Part shown: positions 16,236 through 24,111 of the stretch, in pieces
Layout: each line of letters starts with the position of its first letter
Numbering within the stretch: the first letter of the stretch is position 1
From: Bacteroidota bacterium
Lineage (GTDB): Bacteria > Bacteroidota > Bacteroidia > Bacteroidales > Lentimicrobiaceae
Direction: 5' to 3'
Assembly (NCBI GenBank): GCA_023428585.1
Contig: JAEYXG010000342.1
Span: 1 to 30,296 of the forward strand
Length of the DNA: 30,296 bases
Made by a program: the position numbers and the translations under genes
Notes under the pieces: generated by a model
Told to the model about the DNA's origin: nothing
The model's input: only the letters and a program-made list of their open reading frames with translations
Databases searched by the model: none

Positions 16236-19200
16236 ATGATGAAAAAAATCATTACACTGGCGCTTTCTTTTCTTACGGTGGCTTTGATGGCAAATCCCGT
16301 AGATAAGAAGGTAGCAGAGCAAGTTGCGGTTATCCAATATTCGCATAATGCTCCATCAAACATCTCTGACTACTCAATCGCCGGAGAATTTGAGACTACC
16401 TATAACGGACTAGTCACATTTTACACCTTCACTTTTAAATCAGGCGGTTTTGTAATAGTGGCTGCTGATGATGCTTCAATTCCTGTTCTCGGATATTCTT
16501 ATGAAGGAAATGTAGATCAGAACAATATTAACCCTGCTGCTAAGTCCTGGTTGGAAAACTACAGTAAAGCAATTGCCGAGCTAAGCACAGCCAAAATGAG
16601 TAACCAGAGTACAAGACCTCAGTGGGACCAGATTCTATCAAATCAAATAGACCGGTCAGTTCTTGATGTACCTGCGCTTGTAGAAACCAATTGGGATCAA
16701 GGTTGCTATTACAATGCTCAATGTCCAGTTGCAACGGGAGGACCTTGTGGTCGCGTCTGGACAGGTTGCGTTGCAACAACCATGTCAGTACTGATGAAAT
16801 ATAACCAATGGCCTGTGAATGGTGTTGGATATCATACATATACTCATCCGGTTTACGGTGTTCAAACCGCTGATTTTGCTAATACTACATACAATTATGC
16901 TGCTATGCCGAATAATGTTACTTCAGCAAATGCAGCCGTTGCTACCTTGATGTACCACGCCGGCGTTTCTGTAAATATGCAGTATGGAGTTGATGGTTCT
17001 GGAGCTTATAGCGATGATGTACCCTTTGCACTTATCAATTATTTCAATTATGATGGCAATTGTCATCTTGAATCAAAATCTGATTATCCTGTTATTGATG
17101 ATTGGTATGCTTTATTGAGAGCTGATCTTGATGCATCACAACCAATTTACTATGCAGGTTCAAGCACCGCAAGTGGTGGACATGCATGGATTCTTGATGG
17201 TTATAGACTTAGTGACAATAAGTTTCACTTTAATTGGGGTTGGTCAGGTTCATTTAATGGCTATTATGCCATTGGTGCCCTGAATCCTGGTGGAAGTAAC
17301 TTTAATGACGATAATAGGGTAATAATAGGAATTGTACCAGGTAATAATGCCACTGCCTGGATAGTTCAGAATTCTCATTTTACATCACCTTCGCGTGGCA
17401 TCAATTACCTGCATGCTGTAAATGAAAATGTTGCATGGGCAGCTGCTTATGATGGTTCAGGTACCGGATCTACTATCAATGAGTTTACACGCACAATTAA
17501 TGGAGGCGAAACCTGGACCACTGGTCAGGTGTTGGGTGGAACTACTTATGGAATTGGGAATATTTGTGGGCTCGATGCAAACATTGCCTATGTTGCATTA
17601 TATAATGGTGTAGCTGCTCAGAATAACACCTGCGGAATTTATAAAACCACCAATGGTGGACTAACATGGACACAGTTGCCGGGCGCTCTTCAAGGTTCAA
17701 CTTCGTTTGCTAATAATGTATATTTCTGGAATGAACAGGAAGGTATGTGCCATGGTGATGTGAAAGATGGCTATTTTGAAATCTATACTACTACTAATGG
17801 TGGATCTACCTGGCAAAGGGTACCCCAAGCAAATATTACCGGTGGAACTCCTGCATCAGGTGAAGGAGGATGGACATCGGTCATAGAAACTGCCGGTGAA
17901 AATACTATTATGTTTGGCACAAATAAAGGCAAAGTTTATATTTCTGACGATCGCGGATTTAACTGGCGAGTAACTAATGCTAATATTACTCCAGCTACAA
18001 ATGGCGGTATAAACCTTATTGCCTTCACTGATCCTCTGAATGGTATAGTTGCCCAGACCATTGCGCCAATCTCCTATCGTCGCACCTCTGATGGAGGATC
18101 GACATGGGAAACTTTCACTCCTGCAGGACCATACATGACCAATGATTTGACTTCAATACCGGGAAGCAATGGTATATATGTAAGTACCGGAGCTTCCGGA
18201 ACAATTGGTGCGTCTTATTCAACTGACGCAGGCTCAACGTGGACCAGCTTCCCCGGAACTTCTGCTAGACAATTTCTGGCTACTGATTTTTATAATAATT
18301 CAGTGGGTTATGCCGGTGGATTTAATGAAGATCAAAATAATGGTGGTATGTTCCGTATGCTTGGAACCTTGGGCATTGCTCCGGGTCCTCAAATAGTTGC
18401 TGATCCATCAGCCATTACATCTACTCTCGCACCAGATGCAACTGAGAATCTTCCATTCTTTATATTAAATAATGGAGATGCAGAACTTGAGTGGTCAATT
18501 ACGCTTGATGGCACTCCTGAATGGTTGAGCGTTAGTACTTCTTCAGGCACCACCCCAGCTGGAGAATCAACAGAGCTAACCGTGACTCTGAATGCTACGG
18601 GCTTGAACTCTGGAACATACAACTCTGCCTTGGTTATTGCCAACAACAGTATAAACAATACTTCGCTAGAAGTACCTGTAACCCTGAATGTTCAGAGTTC
18701 CCTTGATCCGCCAACGGATCTGGCTGCTGCTGTTACCGGCAACAATGTTCACTTGACATGGAATGCTCCTGGTGGATCAACCGGAGAGTTTTTCTTTGAT
18801 GATTTTGAATCATACGATAATTTCACTCTCGATTTTTCACCATGGACAACAAATGATGTTGATGGAGCAAATACTTATATTATTGATGGGTATATCTGGC
18901 CAAATGGTGGAGATCCTCAATCCTTCATAATATTCAACTCACTGGCAACCGATCCGGCAATGAGTGAAAATGTAGCGTTTTCAGGAGAAAAAACTGCATC
19001 TTGCTTTAATAGTGTCCCTCCTCCTTTCAACAACGACTGGTTAATTTCACCTAAAAGATTAATCAATACCGGTGATATTGCATCATTTATGGCATTGAGC
19101 TACACTGATCAATATGGACTTGAGCGCTTCTCAGTTGCAGTTTCTACCACAACTACTGATCCTTCAGCTTTTACAGTTATCAGTGAAGGGTCATATATTA

Positions 19201-20423
19201 CTGCACCCGCTGATGCTTATGGCGAATTTACTTACGATCTATCAAGCTATGCAGGTCAGGAAGTATATGTTGCAATCAATTGCCTTTCACAGGATGCATT
19301 TTTCCTATTGATTGACGATTTCTATATTGGAGCCCCGGGTAAGAAGCCTGTTTCCATCCAGAATCCTGCTATTACAGGTATCCATTCAAGGAATATAACA
19401 GCTGCCAACACCCCTATGCCAAATGTGGTTAGAGGTGGTGAAAGGGAATTGTTGGGTTACAACATTTACCGTAATGGTGCAAAAATCAATGCAACCATTA
19501 TTACAGAAACAAGCTATGATGATAATGGCTTGGCAGCCGGAACTTATGAATATCATGCAAGAGCTGTCTATACCGAGGGAGAATCAGCTAATTCAAATGC
19601 TGCCGTTGCTGTAATTAGCACCGGGAATACCTTAATATTGGATTTTGAACCTTACCCTGACTTTACTCTTGATATAACTCCTTGGACTAACCTTGACGTT
19701 GATGGCAGTAATACTTATGGTATTGACGGGATTACTTTCCCACATGCCGGTGAGCCTATGGGATACCTAGTATTTAATCCTCTTACAACCACTCCGGCTG
19801 TAACTGGAATGGAAGCACATGGTGGTGCACGTTTAGGCGCTTGTTTTGCATCAATTACTCCAGCAAATAATGATTACCTTATATCACCAAAATTATTGAT
19901 GGGTGATGATGCTAAAATAAATTTGTGGGTTAAATCATATACTGATCAATATGGGCTTGAAGAATATAATATAGTCGTATCAACTACTGATATGAATCCT
20001 TCAAGTTTTGTAACTGTTGCTGGTCCAATTCAAGCACCCGCTGATGCTTGGACCAACGTTGAATACGATCTCTCAGCCTATAGCGGCCAAGAGGTTTATG
20101 TCGGTGTACAATGTGTTTCAAACGATAGATTCATTTTCATGGTTGATGATATTGCTATAACATTCTCAACCGGAATTAAGGACCAGGACATTGCTAAACA
20201 TTTCAGCATTTATCCTAACCCTACCTCAAGTCAATTGAACGTTAAAGGCGATATTGAAATTGTTTCCTTGAGCCTCCTCAATACTTCAGGTAAAGTTCTA
20301 TTGGAATCAGTTGTCAATGATAATGAATATTCAATGAATGTTTCAGAAGTTCCTTCGGGTCTTTATATGCTTCGTTTAACCACAAAACAAGGTGTTATTA
20401 CAAGTAAAATCAGTATCAGATAA
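16236..20423 (+). CDS. T9SS-secreted C10 (streptopain-like) cysteine protease, multidomain
   Basis: 1395 residues. Signal peptide ~1-19; Spi/prodomain-like region ~21-145 (GGFVIVAADD, PVLGYSYEG); C10 catalytic domain ~148-368 with C178 in WTGCVATT, H316 in GGHAWILDGY and W335 in NWGWSG, matching streptopain Cys, His and Trp. Residues ~372-712 carry six Asp-box (BNR) motifs of the S/T-x-D/N-x-G-x-T/N-W type, suggesting a sialidase/Ycf48-like beta-propeller. A BACON- or Ig-like domain follows (~718-820), then a fibronectin III domain that appears split (824-850 and 1070-1127) by a choice-of-anchor J (cleaved-adhesin) domain (~852-1032). A second, clearly duplicated J domain (~1134-1310) and a T9SS type A sorting domain (from SIYPNPTSS, ~1324-1395) end the protein. 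It is inferred to be exported, processed and surface-bound or released, degrading protein. PrtT-like and gingipain-adhesin proteins of Porphyromonas are the closest known parallels. Confidence 0.92.
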   Translation: MMKKIITLALSFLTVALMANPVDKKVAEQVAVIQYSHNAPSNISDYSIAGEFETTYNGLVTFYTFTFKSGGFVIVAADDASIPVLGYSYEGNVDQNNINPAAKSWLENYSKAIAELSTAKMSNQSTRPQWDQILSNQIDRSVLDVPALVETNWDQGCYYNAQCPVATGGPCGRVWTGCVATTMSVLMKYNQWPVNGVGYHTYTHPVYGVQTADFANTTYNYAAMPNNVTSANAAVATLMYHAGVSVNMQYGVDGSGAYSDDVPFALINYFNYDGNCHLESKSDYPVIDDWYALLRADLDASQPIYYAGSSTASGGHAWILDGYRLSDNKFHFNWGWSGSFNGYYAIGALNPGGSNFNDDNRVIIGIVPGNNATAWIVQNSHFTSPSRGINYLHAVNENVAWAAAYDGSGTGSTINEFTRTINGGETWTTGQVLGGTTYGIGNICGLDANIAYVALYNGVAAQNNTCGIYKTTNGGLTWTQLPGALQGSTSFANNVYFWNEQEGMCHGDVKDGYFEIYTTTNGGSTWQRVPQANITGGTPASGEGGWTSVIETAGENTIMFGTNKGKVYISDDRGFNWRVTNANITPATNGGINLIAFTDPLNGIVAQTIAPISYRRTSDGGSTWETFTPAGPYMTNDLTSIPGSNGIYVSTGASGTIGASYSTDAGSTWTSFPGTSARQFLATDFYNNSVGYAGGFNEDQNNGGMFRMLGTLGIAPGPQIVADPSAITSTLAPDATENLPFFILNNGDAELEWSITLDGTPEWLSVSTSSGTTPAGESTELTVTLNATGLNSGTYNSALVIANNSINNTSLEVPVTLNVQSSLDPPTDLAAAVTGNNVHLTWNAPGGSTGEFFFDDFESYDNFTLDFSPWTTNDVDGANTYIIDGYIWPNGGDPQSFIIFNSLATDPAMSENVAFSGEKTASCFNSVPPPFNNDWLISPKRLINTGDIASFMALSYTDQYGLERFSVAVSTTTTDPSAFTVISEGSYITAPADAYGEFTYDLSSYAGQEVYVAINCLSQDAFFLLIDDFYIGAPGKKPVSIQNPAITGIHSRNITAANTPMPNVVRGGERELLGYNIYRNGAKINATIITETSYDDNGLAAGTYEYHARAVYTEGESANSNAAVAVISTGNTLILDFEPYPDFTLDITPWTNLDVDGSNTYGIDGITFPHAGEPMGYLVFNPLTTTPAVTGMEAHGGARLGACFASITPANNDYLISPKLLMGDDAKINLWVKSYTDQYGLEEYNIVVSTTDMNPSSFVTVAGPIQAPADAWTNVEYDLSAYSGQEVYVGVQCVSNDRFIFMVDDIAITFSTGIKDQDIAKHFSIYPNPTSSQLNVKGDIEIVSLSLLNTSGKVLLESVVNDNEYSMNVSEVPSGLYMLRLTTKQGVITSKISIR

Positions 20424-20443
20424 CACTGATTGATATTCTTGAT

Positions 20444-20496
20444 TTTCAATAAAATTAGAGCTGCACTCGGTGAGTGCAGCTCTAATTTTATTGAAA
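20444..20496. terminator. 25-bp perfect hairpin after the C10 protease gene
   Basis: The left arm 20444-20468 (TTTCAATAAAATTAGAGCTG and on) is exactly complementary to 20472-20496, with a GGT loop of three bases. It begins 20 bp after the stop. The core GAGCTGCACTC is GC-richer and the outer stem is A/T-rich, ending AATTTTATTG rather than in a pure T run. Probably a bidirectional terminator, unusually long and perfect. Confidence 0.75.
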
Positions 20497-20580
20497 CATC
20501 TATAAATCTGATTATTAATGATTTAAAAAATAAATCCTTTTTCGTTTAGGGTAAAAGTCAAAAAAATTGTCTTCTATATA

Positions 20581-20600
20581 TATGAAACAATGATTTCATA
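20581..20600. repeat. Short inverted repeat TATGAAA-N6-TTTCATA
   Basis: Two perfect 7-base arms (20581-20587 and 20594-20600) flank CAATGA, in the gap between the two terminator-like hairpins. It could be an operator or part of a transcript's fold; there is no further support. Confidence 0.3.
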
Positions 20601-20627
20601 ATTTTCCCTCTCTTACCTGATTAAATT

Positions 20628-20661
20628 GGCTGCTTCTTTCCCCGGAAGCAGCCTTTTTTTT
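20628..20661 (+). terminator. Plus-oriented intrinsic terminator between the C10 protease and argS
   Basis: GGCTGCTTC (20628-20636) pairs with GAAGCAGCC (20645-20653) over an 8-nt loop and is followed by eight T on the + strand (20654-20661). On the minus strand there is no T run after the stem, so it does not look like the argS terminator. It would stop + transcripts coming from the C10 gene or from within 20497-20627. Confidence 0.75.
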
Positions 20662-20679
20662 AATTCCTCCAAGTCAATT

Positions 20680-22464
20680 TTACATCCTCTCAGGCATTTC
20701 AATTCCAAGTAGGTTTATGCCATTTAGAAGGTTCATTGAAGTGAAGAGTGATAAAGCCAACCTAAAACTCCTCTTCTGATCATCTTCTTCTTTAAGTATC
20801 GTATACTCATGATAAAATTGATTGTATTCCTTTGCTAATTCGAATAGATAATTGGCAATTACCGATGGGGAATATTCCTCCGCGGCTTGCTTGATTATAT
20901 GTGGAAATGAATAATTAAGTATAAGAAGACTGATCTCCTTTTGTTGTATGTCAAGATCCCTATTAAAGTTGATGTCCATCAACCCGGCTTTACGTAAAAC
21001 AGATTTGATACGCGCATAGGTATACTGGATAAAAGGACCTGTATTTCCATTAAAATCAATGCTTTCAGATGGATTGAATACCATATTCTTTTTAGGATCT
21101 ACTTTAAGAATGAAGTACTTCAAAGCCCCTAAGCCCACTTTACGGTAAAGGTCTATCGCTTCTTCACTTTCAAAATCATCAAGTTTCCCAAGTTCAAGCG
21201 TCATCTCTTTTGCTGTAGAAACCATCTCCTCTACCAGATCATCAGCATCAACCACTGTACCTTCCCTAGATTTCATTTTGCCTTCAGGTAATTCAACCAT
21301 TCCATAAGAAAGGTGAAGAATTCTATCTGCCCAATTCTTACCTATCTTTTTCAAAACAATTTTCAATACATCAAAATGATAGTTCTGTTCATTCCCAACC
21401 ACATAAATAAGGCCATCAGGATGATAGTCTTCAAAACGCAATTGGGCAGTCCCGAGATCCTGGGTCATATATACTGATGTTCCATCCGCTCTCAATAGGA
21501 GTTTTTCGTCAAGCCCATCATTTGTCAAGTCAATCCATACCGAATTATCGCTTTTTCTAAAAAGCACTCCGTTTTGCAAACCCTCTTCTACTATCAACTT
21601 CCCTAATAGGTAAGTGTCTGATTCATAATAGATACGATCAAAGTCAATTCCTAAACTCTTATAAGTTATATCAAAACCATCATACACCCATCCATTCATC
21701 ATAGTCCACAAATCTCTGGTTTCGCTATCTCCCTGTTCCCAGAGTACCAATAGTTTGCGAGCCTCGGCCATAAGTGTTGATTTCGCAAGACAATCTTCTT
21801 CTGATAGTCCTGTTAACTTTAATTCAGCAATTTCTTCCTTGAATTTCTTATCAAAAAGAACATAATAATCTCCAACAAGCTTATCCCCTTTTTTACCTGT
21901 AGAAGCTGGCGTTGAGTTATTGCCCCAAAGTTTCCAGGCTAGCATTGATTTGCAAATATGGATGCCTCGGTCATTTACTAGATTAACTTTAACTACTTTC
22001 TTTCCATTAGCCTGAAGAATTTTTGTAACAGAATAACCAAGTAGGTTATTGCGTATATGCCCCAGGTGCAATGGCTTATTTGTATTGGGTGATGAGAATT
22101 CAACAACAATTGTTTCATCTACTTGGTTATCTGCCAACCCATAATATTTTGAATGATAGTTCTCAAGTAGAAATGAAATCCAGAAAGAGGCCTTTAGCTT
22201 GATGTTTAGAAAACCCTTAACAACTGAGAATGATTCAATTTCCGGAGTGTTCTCCATCATCTTATTGCCAATAAGGTTTGCCGTTTCTTCGGGAGATTTT
22301 CTTGAGATTTTAAGCAATGGAAAAACAACTAATGAATAATCGCCTTGTTCTCTGAAATTTGGAATCGTCCTCTGAATAGTAATATCATTAGCTGGCAGTA
22401 TTGTACCAAAAAGTTCAAATATTGCATTAATAGATTTAAAAGCAAGTTGTTCTTGAATCATCAT
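20680..22464 (-). CDS. argS: Arginyl-tRNA synthetase
   Basis: 594 residues, the normal size. It charges tRNA-Arg with arginine in the cytoplasm. Domains in order: N-terminal Add1-like domain (~1-110); class I catalytic domain with the HIGH motif as HLGH (133-136, after SSPNTNKPL) and the KMSKS counterpart KMKSREG (396-402); C-terminal DALR anticodon-binding domain (from about 470, with the TGPFIQYTYARI segment at its start and LFELAKEYNQFYHE later). Two adjacent ATG codons (22464 and 22461) could start it. The gene lies 67 bp downstream of recR on the same strand without a clear promoter or terminator between, so co-transcription is possible. Confidence 0.96.
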   Translation of the reverse strand: MMIQEQLAFKSINAIFELFGTILPANDITIQRTIPNFREQGDYSLVVFPLLKISRKSPEETANLIGNKMMENTPEIESFSVVKGFLNIKLKASFWISFLLENYHSKYYGLADNQVDETIVVEFSSPNTNKPLHLGHIRNNLLGYSVTKILQANGKKVVKVNLVNDRGIHICKSMLAWKLWGNNSTPASTGKKGDKLVGDYYVLFDKKFKEEIAELKLTGLSEEDCLAKSTLMAEARKLLVLWEQGDSETRDLWTMMNGWVYDGFDITYKSLGIDFDRIYYESDTYLLGKLIVEEGLQNGVLFRKSDNSVWIDLTNDGLDEKLLLRADGTSVYMTQDLGTAQLRFEDYHPDGLIYVVGNEQNYHFDVLKIVLKKIGKNWADRILHLSYGMVELPEGKMKSREGTVVDADDLVEEMVSTAKEMTLELGKLDDFESEEAIDLYRKVGLGALKYFILKVDPKKNMVFNPSESIDFNGNTGPFIQYTYARIKSVLRKAGLMDINFNRDLDIQQKEISLLILNYSFPHIIKQAAEEYSPSVIANYLFELAKEYNQFYHEYTILKEEDDQKRSFRLALSLFTSMNLLNGINLLGIEMPERM

Positions 22465-22531
22465 TTATGTTAAAATATAAGGTAATATATAATCACTAAT
22501 TAAATTGTTAAAATTTATTTGGAGATGGGAA

Positions 22532-23146
22532 TTAAATTGTTCTATCAAATGGAATTCTATTCTTGATGGACTTTCCCAGTGTTACTTCATCTGCGTATTC
22601 AAGGTCATCACCAATAGCAATTCCTCGGGAAATTGCTGAAATTACAGGAACAAACTTCTGTATTTTTCTGAAAATATAAAATGCTGTTGTATCACCCTCA
22701 GTAGTTGAAGGAAGAGCCATAATCACTTCCTTAATTTCTCCTGATTCTGTTTTATTGATTAAAGCATTAATGTTAATGTCCTGTGGCCCGACCCCTTCCA
22801 TTGGTGAAATAATTCCACCAAGAACATGATAAACACCTTTGTGCTGATTTGTATTCTCTATTGCCATTACATCCCTTATATCCTCAACTACACAAATAAT
22901 CTCCCTATCGCGCTTTTCATCTGCGCAGATATTGCAGATATCCCCATCCGAAATATTATTGCATATACTACAATAATTTATACTGTTCCTAAGATTTATC
23001 AATGAATTGCCGAGAGCCTGAGCCCTTGATGGTTCTTGCTTTAGCAACCATATTGCCAACCTTAAGGCAGTTCTTTTTCCAATGCCGGGTAATTTTACCA
23101 GTTCTACTATAGCTTCTTCAAGTAATTTAGAAGGATAGATATTCAT
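22532..23146 (-). CDS. recR: Recombination mediator protein RecR
   Basis: 204 residues, full length. It works with RecO (and RecF) to load RecA on SSB-covered DNA at gaps. Visible parts: helix-hairpin-helix LPGIGKRTALRLA (19-31), zinc finger C59-x2-C62 and C71-x2-C74, Toprim domain starting at ICVVEDIRD (84-92), and the conserved C-terminal block RGIAIGDDLEYADEVTL (174-190). The dnaX gene, a frequent neighbour of recR elsewhere, is absent here. A minus-strand TATCTTTG element lies 42 bp upstream of the ATG, in the region shared with the divergent MORN gene. Confidence 0.96.
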   Translation of the reverse strand: MNIYPSKLLEEAIVELVKLPGIGKRTALRLAIWLLKQEPSRAQALGNSLINLRNSINYCSICNNISDGDICNICADEKRDREIICVVEDIRDVMAIENTNQHKGVYHVLGGIISPMEGVGPQDININALINKTESGEIKEVIMALPSTTEGDTTAFYIFRKIQKFVPVISAISRGIAIGDDLEYADEVTLGKSIKNRIPFDRTI

Positions 23147-23175
23147 AATTTGTCGACTATTGCAATAAGTTTTTA

Positions 23176-23195
23176 TAATTTTGCCAACAAAGATA
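23176..23195. promoter_or_regulatory. Divergent -7 elements for recR and the MORN-repeat gene
   Basis: TAATTTTG on + (23176-23183) and TATCTTTG on - (23195 to 23188) lie 4 bp apart, both exact TAnnTTTG matches, in the 114-bp gap between the two divergent starts. A + TTTG at 23149-23152 is a possible -33 element for the + gene. The two polymerases could not bind at once. Confidence 0.5.
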
Positions 23196-23260
23196 CGAAA
23201 CTGTTAATCACACCAGTGTCCTCCTATCTTTAACCATAACCCTTAATCGCATCAATAAAA

Positions 23261-24001
23261 ATGAACTTCAGATATATCCGATTCTATTTTTTATCACTTT
23301 CACTATTCCTGCTGGGCACTCTTGTTAATGCTCAACAGGATACGAACATCACTGATTCCAAAGGATTTAAGCAAGGTTTCTGGCAAAAGAAGGACGCCAA
23401 GGGAACCCTACTTTACTCAGGCAACTTCAACAACAATATTCCCGATGGTGAATTTGTCTATTATGATTCTTTAGGTAAGATTAAAGCCAGAACATTATTC
23501 ACTGAAAACGGGGGAAAAGCATATACTAAGTTCTATCAGAAAGGAATAATGATTTCTGAGGGATTATATCAAAATGAGAAGAAGACTGGGATTTGGAAAT
23601 ATTACAACCAGGACTCCATTGTAATATCAATAGAGAACTATGATAATGGAATCCCTAATGGGCAATGGAGTACATTTTATGGCAATGGAGCATTGCTTGA
23701 AGAGGTAACATACGTTGAGGGAGTCAAGAATGGCCCATGGCTGCAATATTTTTATGATGGCCCTCTAAAAACAAAAGCCACCTATATTAATGGAAAGTTA
23801 GAAGGCCTTGCTACTTTTTACCATCCCAATGGATTGATATTTATTTCCGGCCCTTACAAGAACAACCTAAAGGATGGTGTTTGGATGCACCTTAATGATA
23901 AAGGTGTAGCCGAAAAACGTGAAATCTGGTCAGCTGGATTTCTAGTTGCTGAAGAATACTACGATAAATCTCTCGAACGAATGATTAAAGAAGAGAAATA
24001 G
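23261..24001 (+). CDS. Secreted MORN-repeat (YwqK-type) protein
   Basis: 246 residues with a signal peptide (hydrophobic core ~8-21, cut after VNAQ). The mature part is a chain of about seven ~23-residue MORN-like repeats of the form Y-x-N/D-G-x-x-x-G-x-W, for example KQGFWQKKDAKG, PDGEFVYYDSLG, KTGIWKYYNQDS, PNGQWSTFYGNG, KNGPWLQYF, LEGLATFYHPNG and KDGVWMHLND. Databases often call such proteins 'toxin-antitoxin system YwqK family antitoxin', but there is no toxin partner here and it is exported, so that label should not be trusted. These repeats fold as beta-hairpin solenoids; the role in Bacteroidetes is unknown. The neighbours do not suggest one. Confidence 0.85.
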   Translation: MNFRYIRFYFLSLSLFLLGTLVNAQQDTNITDSKGFKQGFWQKKDAKGTLLYSGNFNNNIPDGEFVYYDSLGKIKARTLFTENGGKAYTKFYQKGIMISEGLYQNEKKTGIWKYYNQDSIVISIENYDNGIPNGQWSTFYGNGALLEEVTYVEGVKNGPWLQYFYDGPLKTKATYINGKLEGLATFYHPNGLIFISGPYKNNLKDGVWMHLNDKGVAEKREIWSAGFLVAEEYYDKSLERMIKEEK

Positions 24002-24111
24002 GCTATTGCTTTTAAGCATTTTACCAATCGCGTATTTATTATTTCCTCGTGCTTTATATCTTCATCCTCACAGGTTATCGGCTTATCATCTATAATATAC
24101 TGGATTGTATT

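Noticed and set aside
20628..20661. Hairpin as the argS terminator
   Set aside because: The T run is on the + strand only; reading in the argS direction the stem is preceded by A and followed by mixed sequence.
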